From Lachnospiraceae bacterium (lineage in GTDB: Bacteria > Bacillota > Clostridia > Lachnospirales > Lachnospiraceae): a stretch of DNA of 8,116 nt. The stretch lies in assembly GCA_003519685.1 (NCBI GenBank), contig DOWG01000134.1:1-8116 (forward strand). Reading direction: 5' to 3'. The position numbers and the translations under genes were made by a program. The notes below the pieces were generated by a model. It had not been told where the DNA came from and did not search any database. It was given only the letters and a program-made list of their open reading frames with translations. Shown here piece by piece: positions 1 to 4,774 of this stretch. Position 1 is the first letter of the stretch. Each line of letters begins with the position of its first letter.

Positions 1-58
1 GCCCAGGTGTGAACAGTAACTGAAGAACAGCTCTATTTACATTATCTTGTATAATTTA

Positions 59-87
59 TTGACTGCACTAATATAAATCATTATAAT
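59..87 (+). promoter_or_regulatory. Sigma-A promoter of the isomerase-like gene
   Basis: The -35 box TTGACT (59-64) and the -10 box TATAAT (82-87) are separated by exactly 17 bases. This matches the sigma-A consensus at 11 of 12 positions. Transcription would start near base 94 and give a leader of roughly 110 nt before the ATG at 204. The -10 box lies inside a long palindrome, which suggests repressor control. The boxes are read directly; their use is inferred. Confidence 0.75.
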
Positions 88-95
88 GATTTATA
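72..95. promoter_or_regulatory. Perfect 24-bp palindrome over the -10 box (candidate operator)
   Basis: The half-site TATAAATCATTA (72-83) is followed immediately by its exact reverse complement (84-95), with no mismatch. It covers the -10 box and the probable transcription start, where a bound dimeric repressor would block initiation. Its AT-rich ATCATTATAATGAT core recalls Fur/PerR/Zur-type boxes but does not fit their 7-1-7 spacing well. The regulator is therefore unknown. It could also be a chance AT-rich symmetry, although 12 perfect base pairs make that unlikely. Confidence 0.5.
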
Positions 96-134
96 GAATG
101 TCCGCATAGTTTATATAAAAATCCATGTTGACTC

Positions 135-170
135 TAAAGCTCCCCGCCAGAACCTTTTGCGGCAGCTTTA
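135..170 (+). promoter_or_regulatory. Hairpin in the leader of the isomerase-like gene
   Basis: The outer arms TAAAGCT (135-141) and AGCTTTA (164-170) pair perfectly. Inside them CCGC (144-147) pairs with GCGG (159-162) across a small internal loop. It lies in the untranslated leader, about 33 bases before the start codon. No run of T follows, so it is not an intrinsic terminator. It could stabilise the mRNA or bind a regulator. I do not recognise a known riboswitch class. Confidence 0.3.
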
Positions 171-203
171 AAGCAGGCGGATACAGAAAGGAAGAGTGTT
201 TTT

Positions 204-1685
204 ATGAAAAATATACCGGAGGTAAAGTTAGGGATTGTTGCCGTAAGCAGGGATTGTTTTCCGATGGAACTGTCCATTCGTCGAAGGGAAGCCGTTGTTG
301 CTGCTTATAAAAAAAGAATCGGCAACATTTTTGAATGTCCTACAACGGTAGAAAATGAAAATGATATGAGGAAAGCTCTATCTGAGGTTGAGAATGCAGG
401 ATGCAACGCCCTTGTTGTATATCTGGGTAACTTCGGACCGGAAACCCCGGAAACTTTATTGGCAAAGTATTTCGACGGACCTACTATGTTTGTCGCGGCT
501 GCCGAGGAAAGCGGCGATGATTTATTGGATGGCAGAGGTGACGCTTATTGCGGTATGCTTAATGCCAGCTACAACTTAAAATTAAGAGGAATCAAAGCTT
601 ACATACCGGAATATCCGGTTGGAAACGCAGAAGAAGTTGCCGATATGATCGGCGAATTCCTTCCGGTTGCAAAAACAATTATCGGTTTAAATGATCTTAA
701 GATTATCTCTTTTGGTCCTCGTCCCCAGGATTTTCTTGCTTGTAACGCACCGATACAGCAGCTTTATAATGTAGGTGTTGAAATCGAAGAAAATTCCGAA
801 CTGGATCTATTTGCAGCCTATAATGAACATGCCGATGATCCCCGTATACCGGAAGTAATCCGAAGCATGGAGTTAGAGCTGGGCTCCGGGAATAAGATGC
901 CCGGTATTCTACCTAAATTAGCACAATATGAACTGACCCTGCTTGATTGGGCAGAGGCTCATAAAGGATCCAGACAATTTGTAGCCTTTGCAAATAAATG
1001 CTGGCCCTCCTTCCAGACGCAGTTCGGTTTTGTCCCTTGCTACGTTAACAGCCGCCTTACCGCGATGGGTATTCCGGTTTCCTGTGAGGTAGATATCTAC
1101 GGTGCTTTAAGCGAATATATCGGTACCTGCATCAGCGAGGATGCTGTTACCCTTCTTGATATCAACAATACGGTTCCGAATGATATGTATCAGACCGAGA
1201 TCAAGGGCAAATACCACTACAGTATCAAAGATACCTTTATGGGATTCCATTGCGGCAATACAGCAAGCTGTAAGTTAAGCAATTATACTATGAAGTATCA
1301 GAAAATCATGGCCAGAAGCTTAGAGCCGAATCAGGAACCCGACATTACCAGAGGAACTCTGGAGGGAGATATCCTGCCCGGTCAGATTACATTTTTCCGT
1401 TTACAGAGTACTGCCGATGCAAAATTAAGAGCATATGTTGCGGAAGGAGAAGTGCTTCCGGTAGCAACCCGTTCCTTCGGATCAATCGGTGTTTTTGCAA
1501 TTCCGGAAATGGGACGCTTCTATCGTCACGTACTCATCGAAAAGAATTTTCCGCACCATGGTGCCGTGGCTTTTGGACATTTTGGCAAACCGCTGTATGA
1601 TTTGTTCCGGTACCTTGAGGTTGAAGATATTGGCTTTAATCAGCCCAAGGAAATGCTATACCGCACGGAGAATCCTTTTGCATAA
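204..1685 (+). CDS. L-fucose/L-arabinose isomerase family protein
   Basis: This is a complete 493-residue cytoplasmic protein of the FucI/AraA-like aldose-ketose isomerase superfamily. The N-terminal part (about 1-170) is Rossmann-like. The central part carries KCWPSFQ (265-271), CEVDIYGALSEYI (294-306) and LLDINN (317-322). By family analogy Glu295 and Asp319 are the metal ligands, with a His in GFHCGNT (His349) or the HHGAVAFGHFG stretch (451-461) completing the site. It is shorter than E. coli FucI (about 590 residues), as is usual for the divergent 'fucose isomerase-related' group, so the true sugar cannot be read from sequence. The ATG at 204 follows AAAGGAAG at a spacing of about 10 bases. 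It has its own promoter and palindrome, and no kinase or aldolase gene is adjacent. It may act on another aldose. The family call is firm and the substrate is open. Confidence 0.85.
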   Translation: MKNIPEVKLGIVAVSRDCFPMELSIRRREAVVAAYKKRIGNIFECPTTVENENDMRKALSEVENAGCNALVVYLGNFGPETPETLLAKYFDGPTMFVAAAEESGDDLLDGRGDAYCGMLNASYNLKLRGIKAYIPEYPVGNAEEVADMIGEFLPVAKTIIGLNDLKIISFGPRPQDFLACNAPIQQLYNVGVEIEENSELDLFAAYNEHADDPRIPEVIRSMELELGSGNKMPGILPKLAQYELTLLDWAEAHKGSRQFVAFANKCWPSFQTQFGFVPCYVNSRLTAMGIPVSCEVDIYGALSEYIGTCISEDAVTLLDINNTVPNDMYQTEIKGKYHYSIKDTFMGFHCGNTASCKLSNYTMKYQKIMARSLEPNQEPDITRGTLEGDILPGQITFFRLQSTADAKLRAYVAEGEVLPVATRSFGSIGVFAIPEMGRFYRHVLIEKNFPHHGAVAFGHFGKPLYDLFRYLEVEDIGFNQPKEMLYRTENPFA

Positions 1686-1753
1686 TAATCATACCTTTCT
1701 TCAAAGCCTGTAAACTTTGGGCCGCAGGCACAATATACCCCCGCTTTTCTTTG

Positions 1754-1765
1754 ATTTGTACAAAT
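1754..1765. repeat. 12-bp perfect palindrome downstream of the isomerase-like gene
   Basis: ATTTGTACAAAT is a perfect inverted repeat in the 167-base gap between the isomerase-like gene and the 54-codon gene. It may be an operator for the small gene, which starts about 90 bases downstream, but I could not find a convincing promoter beside it. Short AT-rich palindromes occur by chance. Confidence 0.2.
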
Positions 1766-1852
1766 TGAAGAAGATGATTTGTTAGGAAGGCTTTATTTGG
1801 AAGGATGTATTTTACCTAATCATTTCGGTTACACTAATTCCGAGGTGATGTT

Positions 1853-2017
1853 ATGTCCTATGTAGCTCCGGCAATCAAGGATAAATTTGAAACACTATCC
1901 ATTGATCTAAAAAATGCTATTTTAGATCGGAATGTTGAACTCTATGATATTCACGATCTCATTAATGTACTCGAACAAATTGTTAACGAGGGTGAGCAGG
2001 AAGAACAAAAAGTTTAA
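1853..2017 (+). CDS. Small hypothetical protein, 54 residues
   Basis: An ATG at 1853 lies behind a strong ribosome site (GAGGTGAT at 1842-1849) and opens 54 codons ending in TAA. The protein starts MSYVAPAIKDKFETLSIDL and continues with an acidic, helix-prone stretch containing YDIHDLINVLEQIVNEGE, then a charged tail. There is no signal peptide or membrane segment. It is probably a soluble, mostly alpha-helical protein. The good ribosome site, the coding-like amphipathic composition and a hairpin 18 bases after the stop support a real gene. I do not recognise a characterised family and propose no function. Confidence 0.65.
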   Translation: MSYVAPAIKDKFETLSIDLKNAILDRNVELYDIHDLINVLEQIVNEGEQEEQKV

Positions 2018-2035
2018 TTAAATATGAATTTTTAT

Positions 2036-2079
2036 AAATAAGGGATTGCTGCATTCCACTATGCTGCAATCCCTTATTT
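2036..2079. terminator. Hairpin terminator after the 54-codon gene
   Basis: AAATAAGGGATTGC (2036-2049) pairs perfectly with GCAATCCCTTATTT (2066-2079). After one mismatch a further GCA/TGC extends the stem, leaving a loop of about 8 bases. The A-rich left flank and T-rich right arm let it work in either direction, though the T-tract is short and interrupted. It begins 18 bases after the TAA of the small gene. Termination by the stem is likely; its efficiency is uncertain. Confidence 0.6.
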
Positions 2080-2080
2080 A

Positions 2081-2129
2081 TCTGCCTACGGCAGAACGCA
2101 CTCGGCGCTAGAGTTTGCCTTGGCAAACT
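2081..2129. repeat. Paired GC-rich palindromes, REP-like
   Basis: Two short inverted repeats sit close together. The first is TCTGCC-TAC-GGCAGA (2081-2095). The second is AGTTTGCC-TT-GGCAAACT (2112-2129). They are joined by 16 GC-richer bases that stand out from the AT-rich surroundings. Twin hairpins with a conserved linker are typical of dispersed REP/BIME-type intergenic repeats. With one copy in the window, dispersal cannot be shown. They follow directly after the hairpin at 2036-2079 and abut the TGA that ends the minus-strand remnant. Confidence 0.4.
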
Positions 2130-2243
2130 TCACATTTCCAAAAAGCCAAAATAGCCGCCTTCTAGTTCGGTAATAACTTTTTCCTAGAATAATCTTAATT
2201 TTGATCTCTTCTTTGGATTTAAATTTATATTATCGAGTTCCAT
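2130..2243 (-). pseudogene. Short interrupted ORF (in-frame TAG), possible gene remnant
   Basis: On the minus strand an ATG at 2243 opens MELDNINLNPKKRSKLRLF and then meets TAG (2186-2184). The same frame continues as EKVITELEGGYFGFLEM to TGA at 2132-2130. The downstream segment looks protein-like (acidic helix, then Gly/aromatic residues). The whole could therefore be the remnant of a 37-residue coding unit or the start of a lost longer gene. AAGGAG lies about 13 bases before the ATG, rather far for efficient initiation. I do not recognise the family. It may be non-coding. Confidence 0.3.
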
Positions 2244-2482
2244 ATATGTAAGCTCACTCCTTCCTTCTCCTTCGTTCGCCAAACATCCTGCATTTTCCCC
2301 AGGTAACAAAGTGAAATTCAAGAATAACCACAACCTGCAAAATTTGCCGCTATATTTTATATTACTATACCATATTTACCATTTCCTGTAACCTATAACA
2401 TAAAATATGGTTAGGTGTCAAATATATCGAATAGAAAAAGTAATTTTGCAAATACTACTAGAAGTAAATCGAAAGGAGCTTT

Positions 2483-2662
2483 ATGATTATGTATCGTGAT
2501 ATGGAAGACAATAAAGGTACTCCAACAAAGAGAACCGGTGCAGATAAAGATACCAATACTGATAATGAAGTAAAAGATGATACACATACAGAGATTGAAC
2601 AGCCGAATCATACAAGCGCTACTCCGGAAATACCTGCGGAAATGCCCGCAAGAGATCGTTAA
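2483..2662 (+). CDS. Small hydrophilic hypothetical protein, 59 residues
   Basis: An ATG at 2483 follows GAAAGGAG at ideal spacing and opens 59 codons ending in TAA; Met3 (2489) is an alternative start. The product is almost wholly polar (Asp, Glu, Lys, Thr, Asn) with a Pro-rich end that includes EIPAEMPARDR. It has no hydrophobic core, no Cys and no signal peptide, so it is predicted to be intrinsically disordered and cytoplasmic. A strong terminator follows after about 36 bases, which supports an independent transcription unit. I recognise no family. Such peptides occur among stress- or spore-associated proteins, but nothing here shows that role. Confidence 0.6.
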   Translation: MIMYRDMEDNKGTPTKRTGADKDTNTDNEVKDDTHTEIEQPNHTSATPEIPAEMPARDR

Positions 2663-2698
2663 TAAAAAGGAATATGAATTTGCAATTTACGTTAACCA

Positions 2699-2754
2699 AA
2701 AAACCGGGTTGTTGTAAACACTTTTCTTGTGCTGTTTACAACAACCCGGTTTTT
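2699..2754. terminator. Perfect 22-bp bidirectional intrinsic terminator
   Basis: A 22-bp perfect stem (2699-2720 with 2733-2754) encloses a 12-base loop, CTTTTCTTGTGC. The arms begin with a run of A and end with a run of T, so a U-tract is made on either strand. It lies between two converging units: the 59-codon gene on the plus strand (stop at 2662) and uppP on the minus strand (stop at 2818). It probably terminates both. Confidence 0.9.
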
Positions 2755-2817
2755 CATACCAAAATCTTAAAATAATTTATGATACCCATATCAATTACGG
2801 AATACGCAATTGTACTA

Positions 2818-3645
2818 TTAGCCAAAGAGTACAAAGTATCCAATAACCAACGTTCCCAAAACAATTCGATACCAACCAAACACTTTAAAATCATTATTTT
2901 TAATGTATCTTATCAGGAAGCGAATCGCTATGAGGGAAACTGCAAAAGCAGCCACCATACCGGTAAGCAGTATAGCAATCTCCATTCCTGTAAAATGGAA
3001 GCCAAACTTCCAAAGCTTTAATGCACTTGCGCCAAACATAATCGGAATGGATAGAAAGAAGGAATATTCCGCGGCAACATATCGTGAAGTACCAAGCAGG
3101 ATTGCACCTAGAATCGTAGCACCCGAACGGGATGTTCCGGGGATTAAGGACAGAACTTGAAATACCCCAATAAGAAAGGCTGTTTTATAGGAAAGTTCAC
3201 TAAAGTTCTTGATTTTACTCTCTTTTCCCTGATTGCGGTTTTCTATCACAATAAATAAAATACCATAAACGATCAATGTGATGGCTACTGTTATATAATT
3301 ATAAAAATGCGCATTGATCCAATCATCGAATAATACGCCGATAACTCCTGCAGGAATTACTCCGATAATTACCTTATACCAGATACTCATGGTATCTAAT
3401 TTCTCCTGCCTTGTTTTACTAGGCGAGAATGGATTTAGCTTATGAAAATACAACAGAATAACTGCCATGATAGCACCTAACTGGATTACCACAAAGAACA
3501 TTTCCTTAAATTCATCCCGGGCGCTTAGCTGTATAAATTCATCTACCAAAATCATATGTCCGGTACTGCTGATCGGCAGCCATTCCGTGATTCCCTCTAC
3601 AATCCCCAATAGGGCCGCTTTCAATAATTCGATTAATAATGTCAT
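2818..3645 (-). CDS. uppP: Undecaprenyl-diphosphatase UppP/BacA
   Basis: This integral membrane enzyme dephosphorylates undecaprenyl diphosphate to the monophosphate. That recycles the lipid carrier of peptidoglycan and other wall polymers, and high levels confer bacitracin resistance. The 275 residues match the usual family length. The two signature motifs are intact: EGITEWLPISSTGH (17-30, with Glu17, Glu21 and His30) and PGTSRSGAT (169-177, with Arg173). Several hydrophobic segments follow, including about 48-66, 92-107, 115-134 and 223-246, and the C-terminal helix ends at 275. The ATG at 3645 has a strong site (AGGTGGAGG) six bases upstream. The gene is monocistronic, with a promoter at 3782-3810 and a terminator after its stop. 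The identity is firm. Confidence 0.95.
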   Translation of the reverse strand: MTLLIELLKAALLGIVEGITEWLPISSTGHMILVDEFIQLSARDEFKEMFFVVIQLGAIMAVILLYFHKLNPFSPSKTRQEKLDTMSIWYKVIIGVIPAGVIGVLFDDWINAHFYNYITVAITLIVYGILFIVIENRNQGKESKIKNFSELSYKTAFLIGVFQVLSLIPGTSRSGATILGAILLGTSRYVAAEYSFFLSIPIMFGASALKLWKFGFHFTGMEIAILLTGMVAAFAVSLIAIRFLIRYIKNNDFKVFGWYRIVLGTLVIGYFVLFG

Positions 3646-3781
3646 CTCTGTCCTCCACCTATTTTTCGTTAATAATCTAGTTCATTACATATTTATTACG
3701 GAGCCCTTCTTATTTCATCTAGCCATGACTCAAAACAGCTGTCTCTTTTATTCATCCCTCCAAGTAATATATTTTATAAAC

Positions 3782-3810
3782 ATTATAAAATAGTAAACAT
3801 TTCATGTCTA
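3782..3810 (-). promoter_or_regulatory. Sigma-A promoter of uppP
   Basis: On the minus strand the -35 box TAGACA (3810-3805) is followed by a 17-base spacer and a perfect -10 TATAAT (3787-3782). Initiation near 3775 gives a leader of about 130 nt before the uppP ATG. The leader holds a 19-codon ORF (3755-3696), but its GGAGG lies only one base from the ATG, so translation is doubtful. No riboswitch was recognised. Confidence 0.65.
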
Positions 3811-3900
3811 TATAATTTTCAATTTAATTTCTATTCCCGTTATAGTGATGTTACTCCCCAAGTACCAATTGTACCAGTATAACGAGTAAACGAAACATAC

Positions 3901-4290
3901 TTATTTTGATGCCTTTAGTACCGCCTGCAATGCATCTTGCAGTACTTTAGAAAAATTAATTCCAGCTTTCTCTGCCTCAACATTAAGCCAATAAGGAATT
4001 GTGCAATTTTTTTTAACTGCATGATTATCTACTCTTTTTCGATATTCTGTAAAATCCACATCTACTAAAGTAACAATATCCTTATCGCCTGGTTGAATTT
4101 TTACCATATATGGTTTTGGTAATGGCTTTCCGTCATCCTCCATATCGATTCCCATTAGACCAATCGCATCTCGTGCCATTGAAATAGAATCGGCTATGCT
4201 GTTTCCTTGTGTTGCTATATCAAAATCTGGGATTGATACATAGTATCCATTTTTTTCCTCTGCTATTATTATTGGATAAGCCTCTTTCAT
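3901..4290 (-). CDS. hicB: HicB family antitoxin
   Basis: This is the antitoxin of a type II HicAB module. It binds and neutralises the HicA ribonuclease and normally represses the operon. Counting from the chosen start (129 residues), the N-terminal HicB fold covers about 5-60, with YPIIIAEEKNGYYVSIPDF, a TQGNSIADSISMARDAI helix and DDGKPLPKP. The C-terminal part (about 92-125) reads VKKNCTIPYWLNVEAEKAG, then INFSKVLQDAL, a ribbon-helix-helix-type DNA-binding segment. The frame is open 13 codons further upstream to 4329. I chose the ATG at 4290 because AAAGGAGG lies seven bases before it and homology begins there. It lies 50 bases downstream of hicA on the same strand. Both domains look intact. 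Confidence 0.9.
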   Translation of the reverse strand: MKEAYPIIIAEEKNGYYVSIPDFDIATQGNSIADSISMARDAIGLMGIDMEDDGKPLPKPYMVKIQPGDKDIVTLVDVDFTEYRKRVDNHAVKKNCTIPYWLNVEAEKAGINFSKVLQDALQAVLKASK

Positions 4291-4297
4291 GATGATT

Positions 4298-4305
4298 CCT
4301 CCTTT
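4298..4305 (-). promoter_or_regulatory. Ribosome site that fixes the hicB start
   Basis: AAAGGAGG on the minus strand lies seven bases before the ATG at 4290. This is near-perfect complementarity to the 16S rRNA tail. It excludes the upstream start at 4329, whose 13 extra codons contain the ribosome site itself. It also allows independent, strong translation of the antitoxin. Confidence 0.85.
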
Positions 4306-4340
4306 ACCGGGAATAATAGATGAAGTCAAGAGGAAGTGCT

Positions 4341-4511
4341 CTACAGCCCCAACTTCTTGATTATCTCTTTTGCCAACCTCTCATTTAATTCTGCATGTCT
4401 TGGAATTGGTTCCGATTTTGTACCGTTGGTATATATATCATGGTTTCCACCATACCGTTTTAAGTACCATCCATTTTTTTCGAGAAGCTTTATTAAATCT
4501 TTTCGTTTCAT
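4341..4511 (-). CDS. hicA: HicA family mRNA interferase toxin
   Basis: HicA toxins are small dsRBD-fold ribonucleases that cleave mRNA and arrest growth when HicB is lost. The ORF encodes 56 residues, the usual size. It begins MKRKDLIKLLEKNGWYLKRY, then GGNHDIYTNG with the expected catalytic His24, then EPIPRHAELNERLAKEIIKKLGL, the typical C-terminal helix of the family. The ATG at 4511 follows a GGGGG-type site at a spacing of about nine bases, and the stop is TAG. It is first in the operon, with hicB 50 bases downstream, the classic hicAB order. The catalytic His is present and there is no frameshift, so the toxin is probably active. Confidence 0.92.
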   Translation of the reverse strand: MKRKDLIKLLEKNGWYLKRYGGNHDIYTNGTKSEPIPRHAELNERLAKEIIKKLGL

Positions 4512-4535
4512 CTATTGTTGCCCCCTTGCGTTTAT

Positions 4536-4564
4536 ATAATACGCCCTTTATGCGTATTTGTCAA
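4536..4564 (-). promoter_or_regulatory. Sigma-A promoter of hicAB
   Basis: On the minus strand a perfect -35 TTGACA (4564-4559) is followed by a 17-base spacer and the -10 box TATTAT (4541-4536). Transcription would start near 4529, leaving a leader of only about 18 nt before hicA. The spacer is filled by an inverted repeat that probably binds the HicB repressor. Confidence 0.8.
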
Positions 4565-4580
4565 TTATTTTTATGCGCAT
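4538..4580. promoter_or_regulatory. Candidate HicB operator repeats
   Basis: Within the hicAB promoter, AATACGC (4538-4544) and GCGTATT (4552-4558) form a 7-bp inverted repeat with a seven-base spacer. A second site, the perfect palindrome ATGCGCAT (4573-4580), lies just upstream of the -35 box. TTTATGCG occurs in both, at 4547-4554 and 4570-4577, that is 23 bp or about two helical turns apart. This suits cooperative binding of ribbon-helix-helix dimers on one DNA face. The repeats are visible; HicB binding is inferred from the family. Confidence 0.55.
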
Positions 4581-4653
4581 TATATACACACACAAAGAGA
4601 AGCTTTTCCATAATTATATAAGAGAACTGGACAGTCAAAAGTTTTTAAAAAAA

Positions 4654-4730
4654 AGATAACCCTTTCAAGCCATTTTATGGTATCCTATGTTACGACACTA
4701 TAAAGGATAAAATCACCGAAAGAGTTATCT
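4654..4730 (-). terminator. Long hairpin with T-run, probable end of the sugar operon
   Basis: AGATAACCCTTTC (4654-4666) and GAAAGAGTTATCT (4718-4730) form 13 pairs with a single mismatch. In the minus-strand RNA that mismatch is a G-U wobble, so all 13 positions pair. Inside, ATTTTAT and ATAAAAT extend the stem. On the minus strand the structure ends directly in a run of T, as for an intrinsic terminator, about 45 bases after the stop of the GH76 gene. The 51-base interior is much larger than a normal terminator loop, so a miniature inverted-repeat element or IS remnant is an alternative. Confidence 0.5.
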
Positions 4731-4774
4731 GACATTCAGTCTACCACACTTTCAGGTGTTCCGGAGCAATAGGA

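Larger units (their letters stand above)
2018..2482. other. 465-base intergenic block without an intact gene
   Basis: From left to right this gap holds the hairpin at 2036-2079, the twin palindromes at 2081-2129, the interrupted minus-strand ORF at 2130-2243, and about 240 bases of AT-rich DNA. In that last stretch I found no promoter matching sigma-A well. The best alternative is a weak ATATT (about 2352-2356), 14 bases, then CATATTTA arrangement, which faintly recalls a sporulation sigma-E promoter and is not reliable. The promoter of the 59-codon gene presumably lies in 2290-2470. Confidence 0.5.

Noticed and set aside
125..310. Plus-strand 61-codon ORF overlapping the isomerase start
   Set aside because: It is out of frame with the isomerase gene, lacks a ribosome site, and has Cys-rich composition typical of a spurious frame.
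1702..1729. Hairpin GCCTG/CAGGC after the isomerase stop as a terminator
   Set aside because: The stem is only five base pairs and no T-run follows, so it does not meet the intrinsic terminator pattern.
2411..2611. Minus-strand 66-codon ORF encoding a very hydrophobic peptide
   Set aside because: It is antisense to the hydrophilic 59-codon gene; complementing polar codons naturally gives hydrophobic ones. It has no convincing ribosome site and covers the start region of the plus-strand gene, which has a strong one.
2779..3160. Plus-strand ORFs across uppP
   Set aside because: They are antisense shadows of uppP, whose two catalytic motifs and ribosome site establish the true strand.
3696..3755. 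19-codon minus-strand ORF in the uppP leader as a gene
   Set aside because: GGAGG is only one base from the ATG, too close for normal initiation, so it is kept only as a low-interest observation.
4336..4621. Plus-strand ORFs of 67 and 83 codons
   Set aside because: They are shadows of hicA and its promoter on the opposite strand; the minus-strand HicA reading has family motifs and a ribosome site.
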